From NCBI RefSeq assembly GCF_004022565.1, contig NZ_CP022987.1, positions 1,426,001-1,490,000 on the forward strand: a DNA stretch of 64,000 nucleotides. The letters are read 5' to 3'. Position 1 is the first letter of the stretch; each line of letters opens with the position of its first letter. This document shows positions 56,583 through 64,000 of this stretch, one piece after another. Position numbers and translations under genes: made by a program. The notes under the pieces were generated by a model. It did no database searches. It was given only the letters and a program-made list of their open reading frames with translations, and was not told the DNA's origin. Source of the stretch: Pollutimonas thiosulfatoxidans (GTDB lineage: Bacteria; Pseudomonadota; Gammaproteobacteria; Burkholderiales; Burkholderiaceae_B).

Positions 56583-58247
56583 TTATACGTGCCAGCGAGT
56601 TTGCACCACGCGGAAACGATTGGCCACATAAGCCGTATCGGACAAGGAAGCATTGGCTGCCGGGTTGGCGCCCGTACCGTGGAAGTCACTGAAGGCGGCG
56701 GTCTGGTTCACGAATACGGCGCCGGTAAGGTTCAGCGACAGCGACACCCCTGCCCGCTCGGCGGCTTTCTCTGCTTGCTTGGCCACGGACTGGTCAGTGG
56801 TGTAGGCAGCCAGCGTCAAGGCGCCATGCTCGATGACAGTGCGCTGAGCCAGTTGCAGGCTGTGTTCCGTGGAGTCGGTAGCCACGACGAACACGATAGG
56901 ACCGAACCATTCGCGCATGATCACATCGTTGTCGGCGTCGGCCTGCAGTACCAGCGGTGTCTGCACCTTGGCGCCTTCGAATTGCGGGTGCGTGAGCGAC
57001 TGGCTATCTGCCAATATTGGCAAACCCAGCTTGCGCGCCGTCTCGATGCGTTCCAGCGTACCGGCGTTCTGTATGGCGCCAGTGATCTCGACCGCCCTGG
57101 CTGGATCCGCAACCAGCTTGGCAACCGCCTGGGCCAAGCCCGCCGCCACCTCGTCAAAGCTCATGCGGCCGTCGGCAGTCGCAATACCGTCGCGCGGCAC
57201 ATAAATGTTCTGCGGCGCGGTACACATCTGGCCGGAATACAGTGAAAAGGAAAACGCCAGATTGCGCGCCACGCTCTTGAAATCGTCGACGGAGTCGATA
57301 ATGACCTGGTTGACGCCGGCCTTCTCCGTATAGACCTGCGCCTGGCTGGCTTCGGCTTCAAGCCAGTTGCCATTGGCACTGCTACCAGTGAAATCGATAA
57401 TCTTGACGGCGGGATCCAATGCCAGCGTCTGGGCGGTGTCGTCGCCGGCATCATGCACGGCCAACAAGACAACATTAGGATCAAAGCCGGCTTCGGTTAG
57501 TACATCGCGCGCAATGGACACCGTGATGGCCAGGGGCAGAATCGCGCCGGGGTGGGGTTTGACGATAACCGCATTGCCCGTCGCCAGGCTGGCAAAGAAA
57601 CCGGGGTAGCCATTCCAGGTGGGGAAGGTCGAGCAACCGATCACCAGCGCTACGCCGCGCGGCACGATGGTAAAGCGCTTCTGCATGCGGATAGGATCGT
57701 GCTTGCCTTGCGGCTTCTCCCAGGTGACTTCACCGGGTATGCGCGCCATCTCATTCCAGGCGTATGCCACCGCTTCCAGACCGCGGTCCTGAGCGTGTGG
57801 GCCACCGGCCTGAAAGGCCATCATGAAACCCTGGCCCGTGGTGTGTTGCACGGCGTAGGCCATTTCAAAACTGCGCTGGTTCACACGCTTCAAGATTTCA
57901 ACGCTGACGCCGGCCCAGGCCTGCGGACCCGCCTCACGCCACGTTTCCAGCGCGGCCTGCGACTGGGCAATCAGCGTGGCGGCAGGAACCTGGGGATAGC
58001 GGATGCCCAGCTCGATACCGAAGGGCGAGACCTCCTTGCCAAACTGACCGGTGGCGCCGTCCAGCTGCAGCGGAAAATCCTTGCCGTGATAGGCCTCGAA
58101 TGCCGCACGGCCCTCCTCGTTCGCTGTTTCGCCATAGACCCGTGGGCTGGGAGACTCGGGATATGGGCTCCAGTAGTCGCGCGTCGCTGCCGCGGCAACA
58201 GCCTGCTCGAGAACCTCCTGGTGAACTTTGAAAAAATCGGTGGACAC
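56583..58247 (-). CDS. paaN: Phenylacetic acid degradation aldehyde dehydrogenase PaaN
   Basis: This 554-residue aldehyde-dehydrogenase-type protein is the PaaN form used in many betaproteobacteria in place of PaaZ for the ring-opening step. The body has the ALDH layout: IVPRGVALVIGCSTFPTWNG, NAVIVKPHPGAILPL, and the region near 310-345 with SLYSGQMCTAPQNIYVP, whose cysteine is the likely nucleophile. No MaoC hydratase domain is fused at the end, so a separate hydratase would be needed. A long hairpin separates it from paaE. Confidence 0.88.
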   Translation of the reverse strand: MSTDFFKVHQEVLEQAVAAAATRDYWSPYPESPSPRVYGETANEEGRAAFEAYHGKDFPLQLDGATGQFGKEVSPFGIELGIRYPQVPAATLIAQSQAALETWREAGPQAWAGVSVEILKRVNQRSFEMAYAVQHTTGQGFMMAFQAGGPHAQDRGLEAVAYAWNEMARIPGEVTWEKPQGKHDPIRMQKRFTIVPRGVALVIGCSTFPTWNGYPGFFASLATGNAVIVKPHPGAILPLAITVSIARDVLTEAGFDPNVVLLAVHDAGDDTAQTLALDPAVKIIDFTGSSANGNWLEAEASQAQVYTEKAGVNQVIIDSVDDFKSVARNLAFSFSLYSGQMCTAPQNIYVPRDGIATADGRMSFDEVAAGLAQAVAKLVADPARAVEITGAIQNAGTLERIETARKLGLPILADSQSLTHPQFEGAKVQTPLVLQADADNDVIMREWFGPIVFVVATDSTEHSLQLAQRTVIEHGALTLAAYTTDQSVAKQAEKAAERAGVSLSLNLTGAVFVNQTAAFSDFHGTGANPAANASLSDTAYVANRFRVVQTRWHV

Positions 58248-58302
58248 AGTGCACTCCTGTTGTAAGGCCGACAGCAGTCAGCGACGGCCTTGAAATGAAT
58301 AA

Positions 58303-58331
58303 CGGACGGGCCGATGCGCTCGGCCCGTCCG
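58303..58331 (-). terminator. Long hairpin between paaE and paaN
   Basis: A perfect 12-bp stem (CGGACGGGCCGA with TCGGCCCGTCCG) and five-base loop sits in the 95-bp gap. There is no long T-run on the minus strand. It may attenuate or process the operon transcript between the oxygenase genes and the rest. Confidence 0.6.
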
Positions 58332-58342
58332 GCAAAATGCGA

Positions 58343-59425
58343 TCAGGTTTCTTGGTCGAAATCGATCACCAGCTTATCGGTAACCGGAAAACTCTGGCAA
58401 CTTAGGACGAACCCGCGTGCGACTTCGTAGTCTTCAAGCGCAAAGTTGGCATCCATGTCGACTTCGCCCTCTGTCACCTTGCAGCGGCAGGTGGAACAGA
58501 CACCACCCTTGCAAGAATAGGGCAGTTCTATACCCTGGGCCAGCGCCGAATCCAGCACGCTGTCTTTGTTTTTTTCGATGGTCAGTGTGCGCGTCAGGCC
58601 GTCTTGCACCACGGTCAGCTCGCACAGCTCGGCACCTGGTGCCTTGCGGGCTTCCTGGCCGGTGCGCAAGGCACGCGGCCCTTTGGGTGAACCAAAGAGC
58701 TCGAATTTAATGCGGGACTTGTCCAGTCCCTTGCCCTGGAGCGCCTCGATAACCGATTCGGTCATATCCTGAGGACCGCAGACAAAGGCATAGTCGATAA
58801 GGGTGGGATCCATCCAGGCACTCAACAACTGATCGACCTTGTCGCCATCCAGTCGTCCATTGAACAGCTCAATGTCCTGATGCTCGCGACTCATGACATA
58901 CACCAGCGAAAAACGCTCCATATAGCGATTCTTGAGGTCTTCGATCTCTTCGCGGAACAGCACGGCCGACGAGGCACGATTGCCATAGAACAAGGTAAAA
59001 CTGCTGCGCGGTTCGGTATCCAGCGCCGACTTTATCAGAGACAGAATCGGCGTTATGCCGCTGCCAACGGCAAAGGCAACATAGCGGCGTTGCTTGGCCG
59101 AGTCAAATTCCACCGTGAAGTGGCCATCGGGCGGCATGACATCCAGCGACAGGCCTGGCGCGAGCGTTTCGTTTGCCCAAGTGGAAAACGCCCCGTCATT
59201 CAGGCGCTTGATGGCAACCCGCAGTTGGCGGTCATGCGGCGCGGCACAGATGGAATAGGAGCGTCGCAGTTCCTCGCCCTGAACCTGCGTGCGCAAGGTC
59301 AGGTATTGGCCCGGACGGAAGGAAAAGGCGTCGTGCAGCTCCTGGGGAACATCGAAGGTCACGACCACGGCGTCGCGCGTGTTCTTCGCTACCGATGCCA
59401 CTTTCAATGGATAGAACTGACTCAT
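58343..59425 (-). CDS. paaE: Phenylacetyl-CoA epoxidase reductase subunit PaaE
   Basis: PaaE passes electrons from NADPH to the PaaABC diiron oxygenase. The 360-residue protein begins MSQFYPLKV and has an FAD-binding reductase domain (RRSYSICAAP near 61-70), an NAD-binding part (AFAVGSGITPILSLIK) and, at the C-terminus, a plant-type [2Fe-2S] domain with SCKGGVCSTCRCKV and a last cysteine in VLSCQSFP. The extension of 9 codons upstream has no support. It is 4 bp after paaD. Confidence 0.95.
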   Translation of the reverse strand: MSQFYPLKVASVAKNTRDAVVVTFDVPQELHDAFSFRPGQYLTLRTQVQGEELRRSYSICAAPHDRQLRVAIKRLNDGAFSTWANETLAPGLSLDVMPPDGHFTVEFDSAKQRRYVAFAVGSGITPILSLIKSALDTEPRSSFTLFYGNRASSAVLFREEIEDLKNRYMERFSLVYVMSREHQDIELFNGRLDGDKVDQLLSAWMDPTLIDYAFVCGPQDMTESVIEALQGKGLDKSRIKFELFGSPKGPRALRTGQEARKAPGAELCELTVVQDGLTRTLTIEKNKDSVLDSALAQGIELPYSCKGGVCSTCRCKVTEGEVDMDANFALEDYEVARGFVLSCQSFPVTDKLVIDFDQET

Positions 59426-59429
59426 GAAT

Positions 59430-59942
59430 CTAATGCGCCTTAAAATAATCAAAGGGTTCGCCGCAACCGTTGCAGCGGTACAGAGCCTTGCATGCAGTCG
59501 AACCGAAATGGCTGATCAGCCGCGTATGGCCGGAGCCACATAAGGGACAAGGCACGACCACCTCGGGGTTGCGCCGTGTCAGACCCGAAATGTCGATCGC
59601 CTTCTGGCCGGGCGGCGCAATGCCATAACCTCGTAGCGCCTCATGGCCTTTCTCGGTCATCCAGTCTGTTGTCCATGCCGGCGACAAGCGGCTTTCCACA
59701 CGAACCGACGAAATGCCGCGGGCTTGCAATACACCGCGGATATCGGACTCAATGACTTCCATCGCGGGACAGCCCGAATACGTCGGGGTAATGGTGACCA
59801 CGCAGGTGTCGCCGTCCCAGGCGATCTCGCGGATCAAGCCCAGGTCGACGATGGACAACACCGGGATTTCCGGATCGGCCACCTCGGTCAACCAACTGCG
59901 GACCTGTTCGATGGCTACGGGGGTGGTAGCGGTGGTCACCAT
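59430..59942 (-). CDS. paaD: Phenylacetyl-CoA epoxidase assembly protein PaaD
   Basis: PaaD helps mature the Fe-S or diiron components of the phenylacetyl-CoA epoxidase. The 170-residue protein starts MVTTATTPVAIEQVR and contains the DUF59/MIP18 fold (VADPEIPVLSIVDLGLIREI near 21-40, then TPTYSGCPAMEVIE) and a C-terminal zinc-ribbon-like part (CPLCGSGHTRLIS with CNGCGEPFDYFK). It overlaps the end of paaC by 7 bases. Confidence 0.93.
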   Translation of the reverse strand: MVTTATTPVAIEQVRSWLTEVADPEIPVLSIVDLGLIREIAWDGDTCVVTITPTYSGCPAMEVIESDIRGVLQARGISSVRVESRLSPAWTTDWMTEKGHEALRGYGIAPPGQKAIDISGLTRRNPEVVVPCPLCGSGHTRLISHFGSTACKALYRCNGCGEPFDYFKAH

Positions 59943-60700
59943 ACGGCTCCGGGATACGCGCGCTGAAGATGCTGCATCTCGGCCAGCATCAGGCTCAAGG
60001 CCTCGGTATGGCGACCATGAATGCCGCCACGGTATGCGAGATGATTGGCTTCGTCGGGCGCCGGCATGTTCAGTGTGGCCTCGGCAAGTGTCTGGGACAC
60101 ATGCGCCAGCCAATCGGGCCACAAGCTGGCATGGCTGGGCACCACGCCCGCATCGACCAAGGCCAGTGTGATGTCGTCGTCGACGAACAGCTCGCCGGCA
60201 AAGCGCCACGCGTTGTCCAGCGCCGCCTGCATGCGGCGGTGGCTCTCGGCTGTGCCGTCACCCAGGCGCACCATGATGTCGCCGGACCGACGCACATGGT
60301 AGGTAACTTCCTTGAGTGATTTCTCGGCGATTGCCGCCACGCGCTCATCGCTGGAACGCTCCAGCTTCTCGAGCAGAAAGTAATGCCAGACATCAAAAAG
60401 GAATTGACGCACGATGGTATCGCCGTAATGGCCGTTGTCCCGCTCGACTAGCAAGTAATTGCGGTAGTCGGGCGCATCGCGCAAATAGGCCAGTTGGTCC
60501 TCATCGCGTCCTTGGGCTTCGACTTCACCGGCCAAGGTCAACCACATGCGCGCCTGCCCCAGCAGGTCGAGCGCGATGTTGGTCATGGCAAGATCTTCTT
60601 CCAGGGCCGGTCCATGACCGGTCCATTCGGACAGCCGGTGCGACAGCACGAGGTTGCTGTCACCCAGACGTAGCAGATACTGAAACAGGGCTGGCTCCAT
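59936..60700 (-). CDS. paaC: Phenylacetyl-CoA epoxidase structural subunit PaaC
   Basis: PaaC is the non-catalytic diiron-like partner that pairs with PaaA. The 254-residue protein starts MEPALFQYLLRLGD and is nearly all helical (DDLAMTNIALDLLGQARMW is the typical middle). A longer frame upstream passes through paaB and is not real. It follows paaB by 8 bp. Confidence 0.94.
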   Translation of the reverse strand: MEPALFQYLLRLGDSNLVLSHRLSEWTGHGPALEEDLAMTNIALDLLGQARMWLTLAGEVEAQGRDEDQLAYLRDAPDYRNYLLVERDNGHYGDTIVRQFLFDVWHYFLLEKLERSSDERVAAIAEKSLKEVTYHVRRSGDIMVRLGDGTAESHRRMQAALDNAWRFAGELFVDDDITLALVDAGVVPSHASLWPDWLAHVSQTLAEATLNMPAPDEANHLAYRGGIHGRHTEALSLMLAEMQHLQRAYPGAVW

Positions 60701-60708
60701 ACGGCCTC

Positions 60709-60996
60709 CTACATGTGCTTGATTTCTTCGGGCATGGGGAAGAAGGTGGGATGCCGATATATCTTGCTGTTGGCAGGCTCGAACAAAGGTTCCTTGTCGC
60801 CCGGACTGCTGGCGACCACATCGGCGGCTCGCACCACCCAGATGCTTAGACCCTCGTTGCGCCGCGTATAGACATCGCGTGCATTGTTGATTGCCATTTC
60901 GGCGTCGGGCGCATGCAAACTGCCTACATGCTTGTGGGCCAACCCATGCTGGCTGCGAATAAAGACCTCCCAAAGAGGCCATCCGTTCTGGCTCAT
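60709..60996 (-). CDS. paaB: Phenylacetyl-CoA epoxidase subunit PaaB
   Basis: PaaB is a small bridging subunit of the epoxidase. The 95-residue protein has the family stretch WEVFIRSQHGLAHKHVGSLH (8-27), then ARDVYTRRNEGLSIWVV and the tail PEEIKHM. It is 49 bp after paaA. Confidence 0.95.
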   Translation of the reverse strand: MSQNGWPLWEVFIRSQHGLAHKHVGSLHAPDAEMAINNARDVYTRRNEGLSIWVVRAADVVASSPGDKEPLFEPANSKIYRHPTFFPMPEEIKHM

Positions 60997-61045
60997 GACT
61001 TGTATCCTTGCTGCCGCGCACTATGCCGGCATTGAAAAAAAGCGA

Positions 61046-62038
61046 TCAGGCAACTGCCTTGCGTTGCGCCTGCTTGTCGGCATGCGCCATGAATGCATCC
61101 CGCACCCAGGCACCGTTCTCGTGAGCATCGACCCGCATCTGCAGACGCTCGCGGTTGCAAGGGCCGTGACCCTTGATGACTGCGTAAAACTCGGACCAGT
61201 CGATTTCGCCGAAATCGTAATGGCCGCGCTCTTCGTTCCATTTGAGGTCGGGGTCGGGCACGGTCAGGCCCAGGTACTCGGCCTGAGGCACGGTCTGGTC
61301 CACCATCTTCTGACGGAGCTCGTCATTTGAAAACAGCTTGATGCGCCATTGCATGGACTGTGCGCTGTTGGGGGAATCGGCATCCGACGGCCCGAACATC
61401 ATCAGGGCGGGCCACCACCAGCGGTTGAACGCTTCCTGGCACATGTCCTTTTGCGCTTGCGTACCGTGCAGGCACATCTGGATCAGCAGGTCGTAGCCCT
61501 GACGTTGATGGAAAGACTCTTCCTTGCAGACGCGCACCATGGCCCGGGCGTAAGGACCATAAGAACAACGGCATAGCGGTATCTGGTTAATGATGGCCGA
61601 GCCGTCAACCAGCCATCCAATCATGCCGATGTCGGCCCAGGTAAGCGTCGGATAATTAAAGATACTTGAGTATTTGGCCTTGCCCGAATGCAGGTCGGCG
61701 ACCAGGTCGTCGCGCGACACGCCCAGGGTCTCGGCAGCGCTGTACAAATACAAGCCATGCCCACACTCGTCCTGCACCTTGGCCAGCAAAATGGCCTTGC
61801 GCTTCAGTGAGGGCGCGCGGGTTATCCAGTTGCCCTCGGGCAGCATGCCGACGATTTCCGAATGCGCATGCTGCGAAATCTGACGGACCAGGGTTTTGCG
61901 ATAAGCCTCGGGCATCCAGTCTTTGGCCTCGATGCGCACGCCTTCGTCCACACGTTCCTGAAATGAGCGTTCCAGCCCTGTCAGTTCGTCTACGGAACGA
62001 ACGCTCTTGACACCGGTTTCGACTAATTGCGCGTACAT
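61046..62038 (-). CDS. paaA: Phenylacetyl-CoA epoxidase catalytic subunit PaaA
   Basis: PaaA is the diiron subunit that puts an epoxide on the aromatic ring of phenylacetyl-CoA. The 330-residue protein starts MYAQLVETG and has a ferritin-like helical core with diiron ligands expected in AKVQDECGHGLYLYSAAE (near 86-103) and VRVCKEESFHQRQGYDLL (near 168-185), each with an E-x2-H. It is the first gene of the paa operon, divergent from paaX. Confidence 0.96.
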   Translation of the reverse strand: MYAQLVETGVKSVRSVDELTGLERSFQERVDEGVRIEAKDWMPEAYRKTLVRQISQHAHSEIVGMLPEGNWITRAPSLKRKAILLAKVQDECGHGLYLYSAAETLGVSRDDLVADLHSGKAKYSSIFNYPTLTWADIGMIGWLVDGSAIINQIPLCRCSYGPYARAMVRVCKEESFHQRQGYDLLIQMCLHGTQAQKDMCQEAFNRWWWPALMMFGPSDADSPNSAQSMQWRIKLFSNDELRQKMVDQTVPQAEYLGLTVPDPDLKWNEERGHYDFGEIDWSEFYAVIKGHGPCNRERLQMRVDAHENGAWVRDAFMAHADKQAQRKAVA

Positions 62039-62094
62039 GAATGTCTCCTTGACGGCCGGAGGGCCTTATCCATACCCTTGATTATTTAATACAA

Positions 62095-62118
62095 AAATAT
62101 TGCTGTCAATCAATATTT
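62095..62118. promoter_or_regulatory. Inverted repeat in the paaA-paaX gap, likely PaaX operator
   Basis: AAATATTG and CAATATTT are perfect inverted 8-mers separated by 8 bp, inside an A+T-rich stretch with repeated elements TTGATTATTTAATAC and TTTAGTATCAAA. The gap is 145 bp and serves both divergent genes; PaaX in E. coli binds such sites and is released by phenylacetyl-CoA. Confidence 0.65.
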
Positions 62119-62183
62119 AGTATCAAATAGGGTTTTCAAGGCTTTCGGATAAGATGGCCTGCCAGTAAAAGGATAAGGATGTC

Positions 62184-63143
62184 ATGCAGGACACGCCCAC
62201 CCCCTTGCAACGCCTGATACATGCTTTGCTCGAGCGCGACCCGCCGCGGGCCAAGTCTTTGTGCGTCACGCTGCTGGGTGACGCCATTGAACCGCATGGC
62301 GGCAGCATATGGCTTAGCGACCTGATCGAGCTGGTCACGCCCCTGGGTATCAACGAGCGTTTGCTGCGCACCAGCGTATTTCGGCTGGTTGCCCAACACT
62401 GGCTGCAATCAGAACGCCACGGGCGGCGCAGCCTTTACCGCCTGAGCGACCAGGGGCTGGAACTGACCCGCCAGGCATCGGGACGCATCTATGACGGTTC
62501 GTCAGAGCAGTGGGACGGTGATTGGACACTGGTGATATTGCCCCGCTTCGGCAATGGCAGCATGGACCGCCGCGGCGAATTGCGGCGCGAACTGATCTGG
62601 GCCGGCTTCGGGGCCATCGCCCCCGGCGTCTTCGCCCTGCCCCGCGATCAAACCACCGTCGCCAGAAAAGTGCTGGACAAGCTCAAGCTGAACGATCATG
62701 CGCTGATGTTGGGCGCCCACGAGCTGAACCACAGCAAGGGTCTGCAGATCAGTATGCTGATCTCACAATGCTGGGATCTTGACGGGGTGGCGCAGCAGTA
62801 CGAGTCGTTTTGCACCACCTTTGGCCCGATGCTGGCATCCGCCACTGCGCAGATGCGGCCATCGCAGGCCTTCGCCCTCAGGGCGCTGACGCTGCACGAA
62901 TGGCGCCGCATCGTGCTGCATGACCCGCAACTGCCCACGCAGATGTTGCCGACAAACTGGCCGGGCCACAAGGCGCGTGAGCTATGCGGCGAACTGTATT
63001 GGACGGTCTTCGAATTGGCCGAAGAGCATCTGGATCAGGTACTGGGGCAAGACCCGGTTCGATACCAGCCTCTCAAGCCGTATGTACTGCAGCGCTTCGG
63101 CGGCCGGCCTGACACCACGCCGGCTGCGATGGCTACAGCTTGA
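62184..63143 (+). CDS. paaX: Phenylacetic acid degradation repressor PaaX
   Basis: PaaX represses paa genes until phenylacetyl-CoA is made. The 319-residue protein has an N-terminal winged helix (SLCVTLLGDAIEPHGGSIWL, residues 27-46, then LLRTSVFRLVAQHWLQSER), a central domain (WTLVILP, then WAGFGAIAPGVFALP) and a C-terminal PaaX-type domain ending with GELYWTVFELAEEHLDQVLG. Its end overlaps the opposing orn gene by 11 bases. Confidence 0.93.
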   Translation: MQDTPTPLQRLIHALLERDPPRAKSLCVTLLGDAIEPHGGSIWLSDLIELVTPLGINERLLRTSVFRLVAQHWLQSERHGRRSLYRLSDQGLELTRQASGRIYDGSSEQWDGDWTLVILPRFGNGSMDRRGELRRELIWAGFGAIAPGVFALPRDQTTVARKVLDKLKLNDHALMLGAHELNHSKGLQISMLISQCWDLDGVAQQYESFCTTFGPMLASATAQMRPSQAFALRALTLHEWRRIVLHDPQLPTQMLPTNWPGHKARELCGELYWTVFELAEEHLDQVLGQDPVRYQPLKPYVLQRFGGRPDTTPAAMATA

Positions 63144-63678
63144 TGAAGTGCTCGCGGTAGTGCTTGAGCTCTTCGATGGACTCGTAGATATCGGCCAGCG
63201 CCTCGTGTCGGCTTTGCTTCACAAAGCTCTTGTACACTTCAGGCTTCCAGCGCAAAGACAGCTCTTTCAAGGTACTGACGTCCAGATTACGATAGTGAAA
63301 ATAGGCCTCGAGACGGGGCATATACTTGACCATGAAGCGGCGATCCTGGCCGATGGTATTGCCGCACATCGGCGACTTTCCGGAAGGCACATGCTGGGCC
63401 AGAAAGGCCAGCAACTGGTCTTCGGCCTCGGCTTCCGTCAGCGTCGAAGCCTTGACCTTGTCGATCAAGCCGCTTTTTCCATGGGTGGACTGGTTCCATT
63501 TATCCATGGCATCAAGCAGCGCATCGCTTTGGTGTATAACCAGTACCGGGCCTTCCGCGACAAACGACAGATCGGGCTCGGTGACCACCACGGCGACTTC
63601 AATAATGCGTTCTTTTTCAGGGTCCAGCCCGGTCATTTCCATATCGAGCCACACTAAACGCTGATCATTCGTCGCCAT
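63133..63678 (-). CDS. orn: Oligoribonuclease
   Basis: Orn degrades di- and short oligonucleotides, including pGpG from cyclic-di-GMP turnover. The 181-residue DEDDh exonuclease has WLDMEMTGLDPEKERIIEVA (10-29, D12 and E14), GNTIGQDRRFM and RHEALADIYESIEEL with the final histidine-aspartate pair. Length and start are standard. It is divergent from the M48 gene, 48 bp apart. Confidence 0.96.
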   Translation of the reverse strand: MATNDQRLVWLDMEMTGLDPEKERIIEVAVVVTEPDLSFVAEGPVLVIHQSDALLDAMDKWNQSTHGKSGLIDKVKASTLTEAEAEDQLLAFLAQHVPSGKSPMCGNTIGQDRRFMVKYMPRLEAYFHYRNLDVSTLKELSLRWKPEVYKSFVKQSRHEALADIYESIEELKHYREHFIKL

Positions 63679-63726
63679 ATCAATTTTTCCTTAAAACACT
63701 GATTTTCGCATACGCCCCCGGATCCT

Positions 63727-64000
63727 ATGTTTACTCTGCTGTTCGTTGCCCTCCTTCTTACCGACCTTGCGGTCCGGTTCTGGCTGGCCGCCCGCCAGAT
63801 ACGTCATGTTCAGACGCATCGCGGGCAAGTGCCAGCCGAGTTCTCGGATCGCATCGGCTTGCACAGCCATCAGCGGGCGGCCGACTACACCGCTGCCAAG
63901 ATGCAGTTCGGCATGCTGGAGCGCGTGGTGGAAGCTGCCGCCCTGGTGGGCTTTACCTTGCTGGGCGGCTTGCAGTTCCTGGATGCACAACTGGGGCTGC
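63727..64000 (+). CDS. M48-family (CAAX-prenyl-protease-like) zinc metallopeptidase, N-terminal part
   Basis: Only the first 91 residues are in the window. They begin MFTLLFVALLLTDLAVRFWLA and continue with RQIRHVQTHRGQVPAEFSDR, the characteristic M48 N-terminal helix pair seen in Ste24-like proteases; AADYTAAKMQFGMLERVVEA follows. The HExxH catalytic motif lies beyond the window. Next to orn this agrees with many betaproteobacterial genomes. Confidence 0.85.
   Translation, partial: MFTLLFVALLLTDLAVRFWLAARQIRHVQTHRGQVPAEFSDRIGLHSHQRAADYTAAKMQFGMLERVVEAAALVGFTLLGGLQFLDAQLGL

Noticed and set aside
59943..60209. N-terminal extension of paaD by 89 codons
   Set aside because: The extension lies within paaC and is arginine/histidine-rich without resemblance.

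Overview
The window looks like a chromosomal segment from a betaproteobacterium of the Burkholderiales, most likely the family Alcaligenaceae (Bordetella/Pusillimonas/Achromobacter relatives). The signs are high G+C, a ccoS-N-O-Q-P-G cbb3 oxidase locus, a glnE/yhdP divergent pair, an acpS-nagZ-uvrC-pgsA string, and betaproteobacterial-type parC/parE, rho, queF and paa genes. This is judged from reading the sequence; no database search was possible.

Layout. (1) 1-10056: a complete purine-catabolism locus. On the minus strand a GntR regulator leads puuE, uraD, alc, allA, xdhA, xdhB and xdhC (cut by the window edge). Divergent on the plus strand are uraH and puuD. Together they convert xanthine to urate, 5-hydroxyisourate, OHCU, allantoin, allantoate and ureidoglycolate, ending in glyoxylate and urea. 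(2) 10057-16673: an accessory island of lower G+C. Its core is a six-gene plus-strand operon: a tandem-TIR protein, a SLOG-domain protein, a ThsB-like TIR protein, an Nmad2 protein, a MazG/MazG_C protein and a uracil-DNA-glycosylase-like protein. About 1.3 kb of almost gene-free DNA follows. This looks like a nucleotide-centred conflict (probably anti-phage) system and is the main point of interest. (3) 16674-24650: an extracellular solute-binding protein, a DadA-type D-amino acid dehydrogenase, a 2Fe-2S flavin reductase, and topoisomerase IV (parC, parE). (4) 24870-28010: trxA, rho and gdhA. (5) 28004-35122: the giant AsmA-like YhdP, then glnE and queH. (6) 35144-39548: clpB, a LysR regulator and fnr. 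(7) 39554-46028: a cbb3 cytochrome oxidase locus, preceded by a perfect FNR box and led by an unusual CcoI homologue that keeps only the membrane helices. (8) 46185-48648: isocitrate lyase aceA and queF, sharing a 313-bp regulatory region full of palindromes. (9) 48652-53862: an MFS transporter, pgsA, uvrC, nagZ, acpS. (10) 53934-63143: a phenylacetate degradation cluster (paaABCDE, paaN, paaG, paaI, paaK) with divergent repressor paaX. (11) Orn and the start of an M48-type peptidase at the right edge.

Functional links. FNR is encoded just past the end of the cbb3 locus that carries an FNR box. The purine pathway delivers glyoxylate and the aceA locus also makes it. QueH and QueF both serve queuosine synthesis. 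I saw no rRNA, tRNA, CRISPR array or recognisable insertion sequence or integrase.
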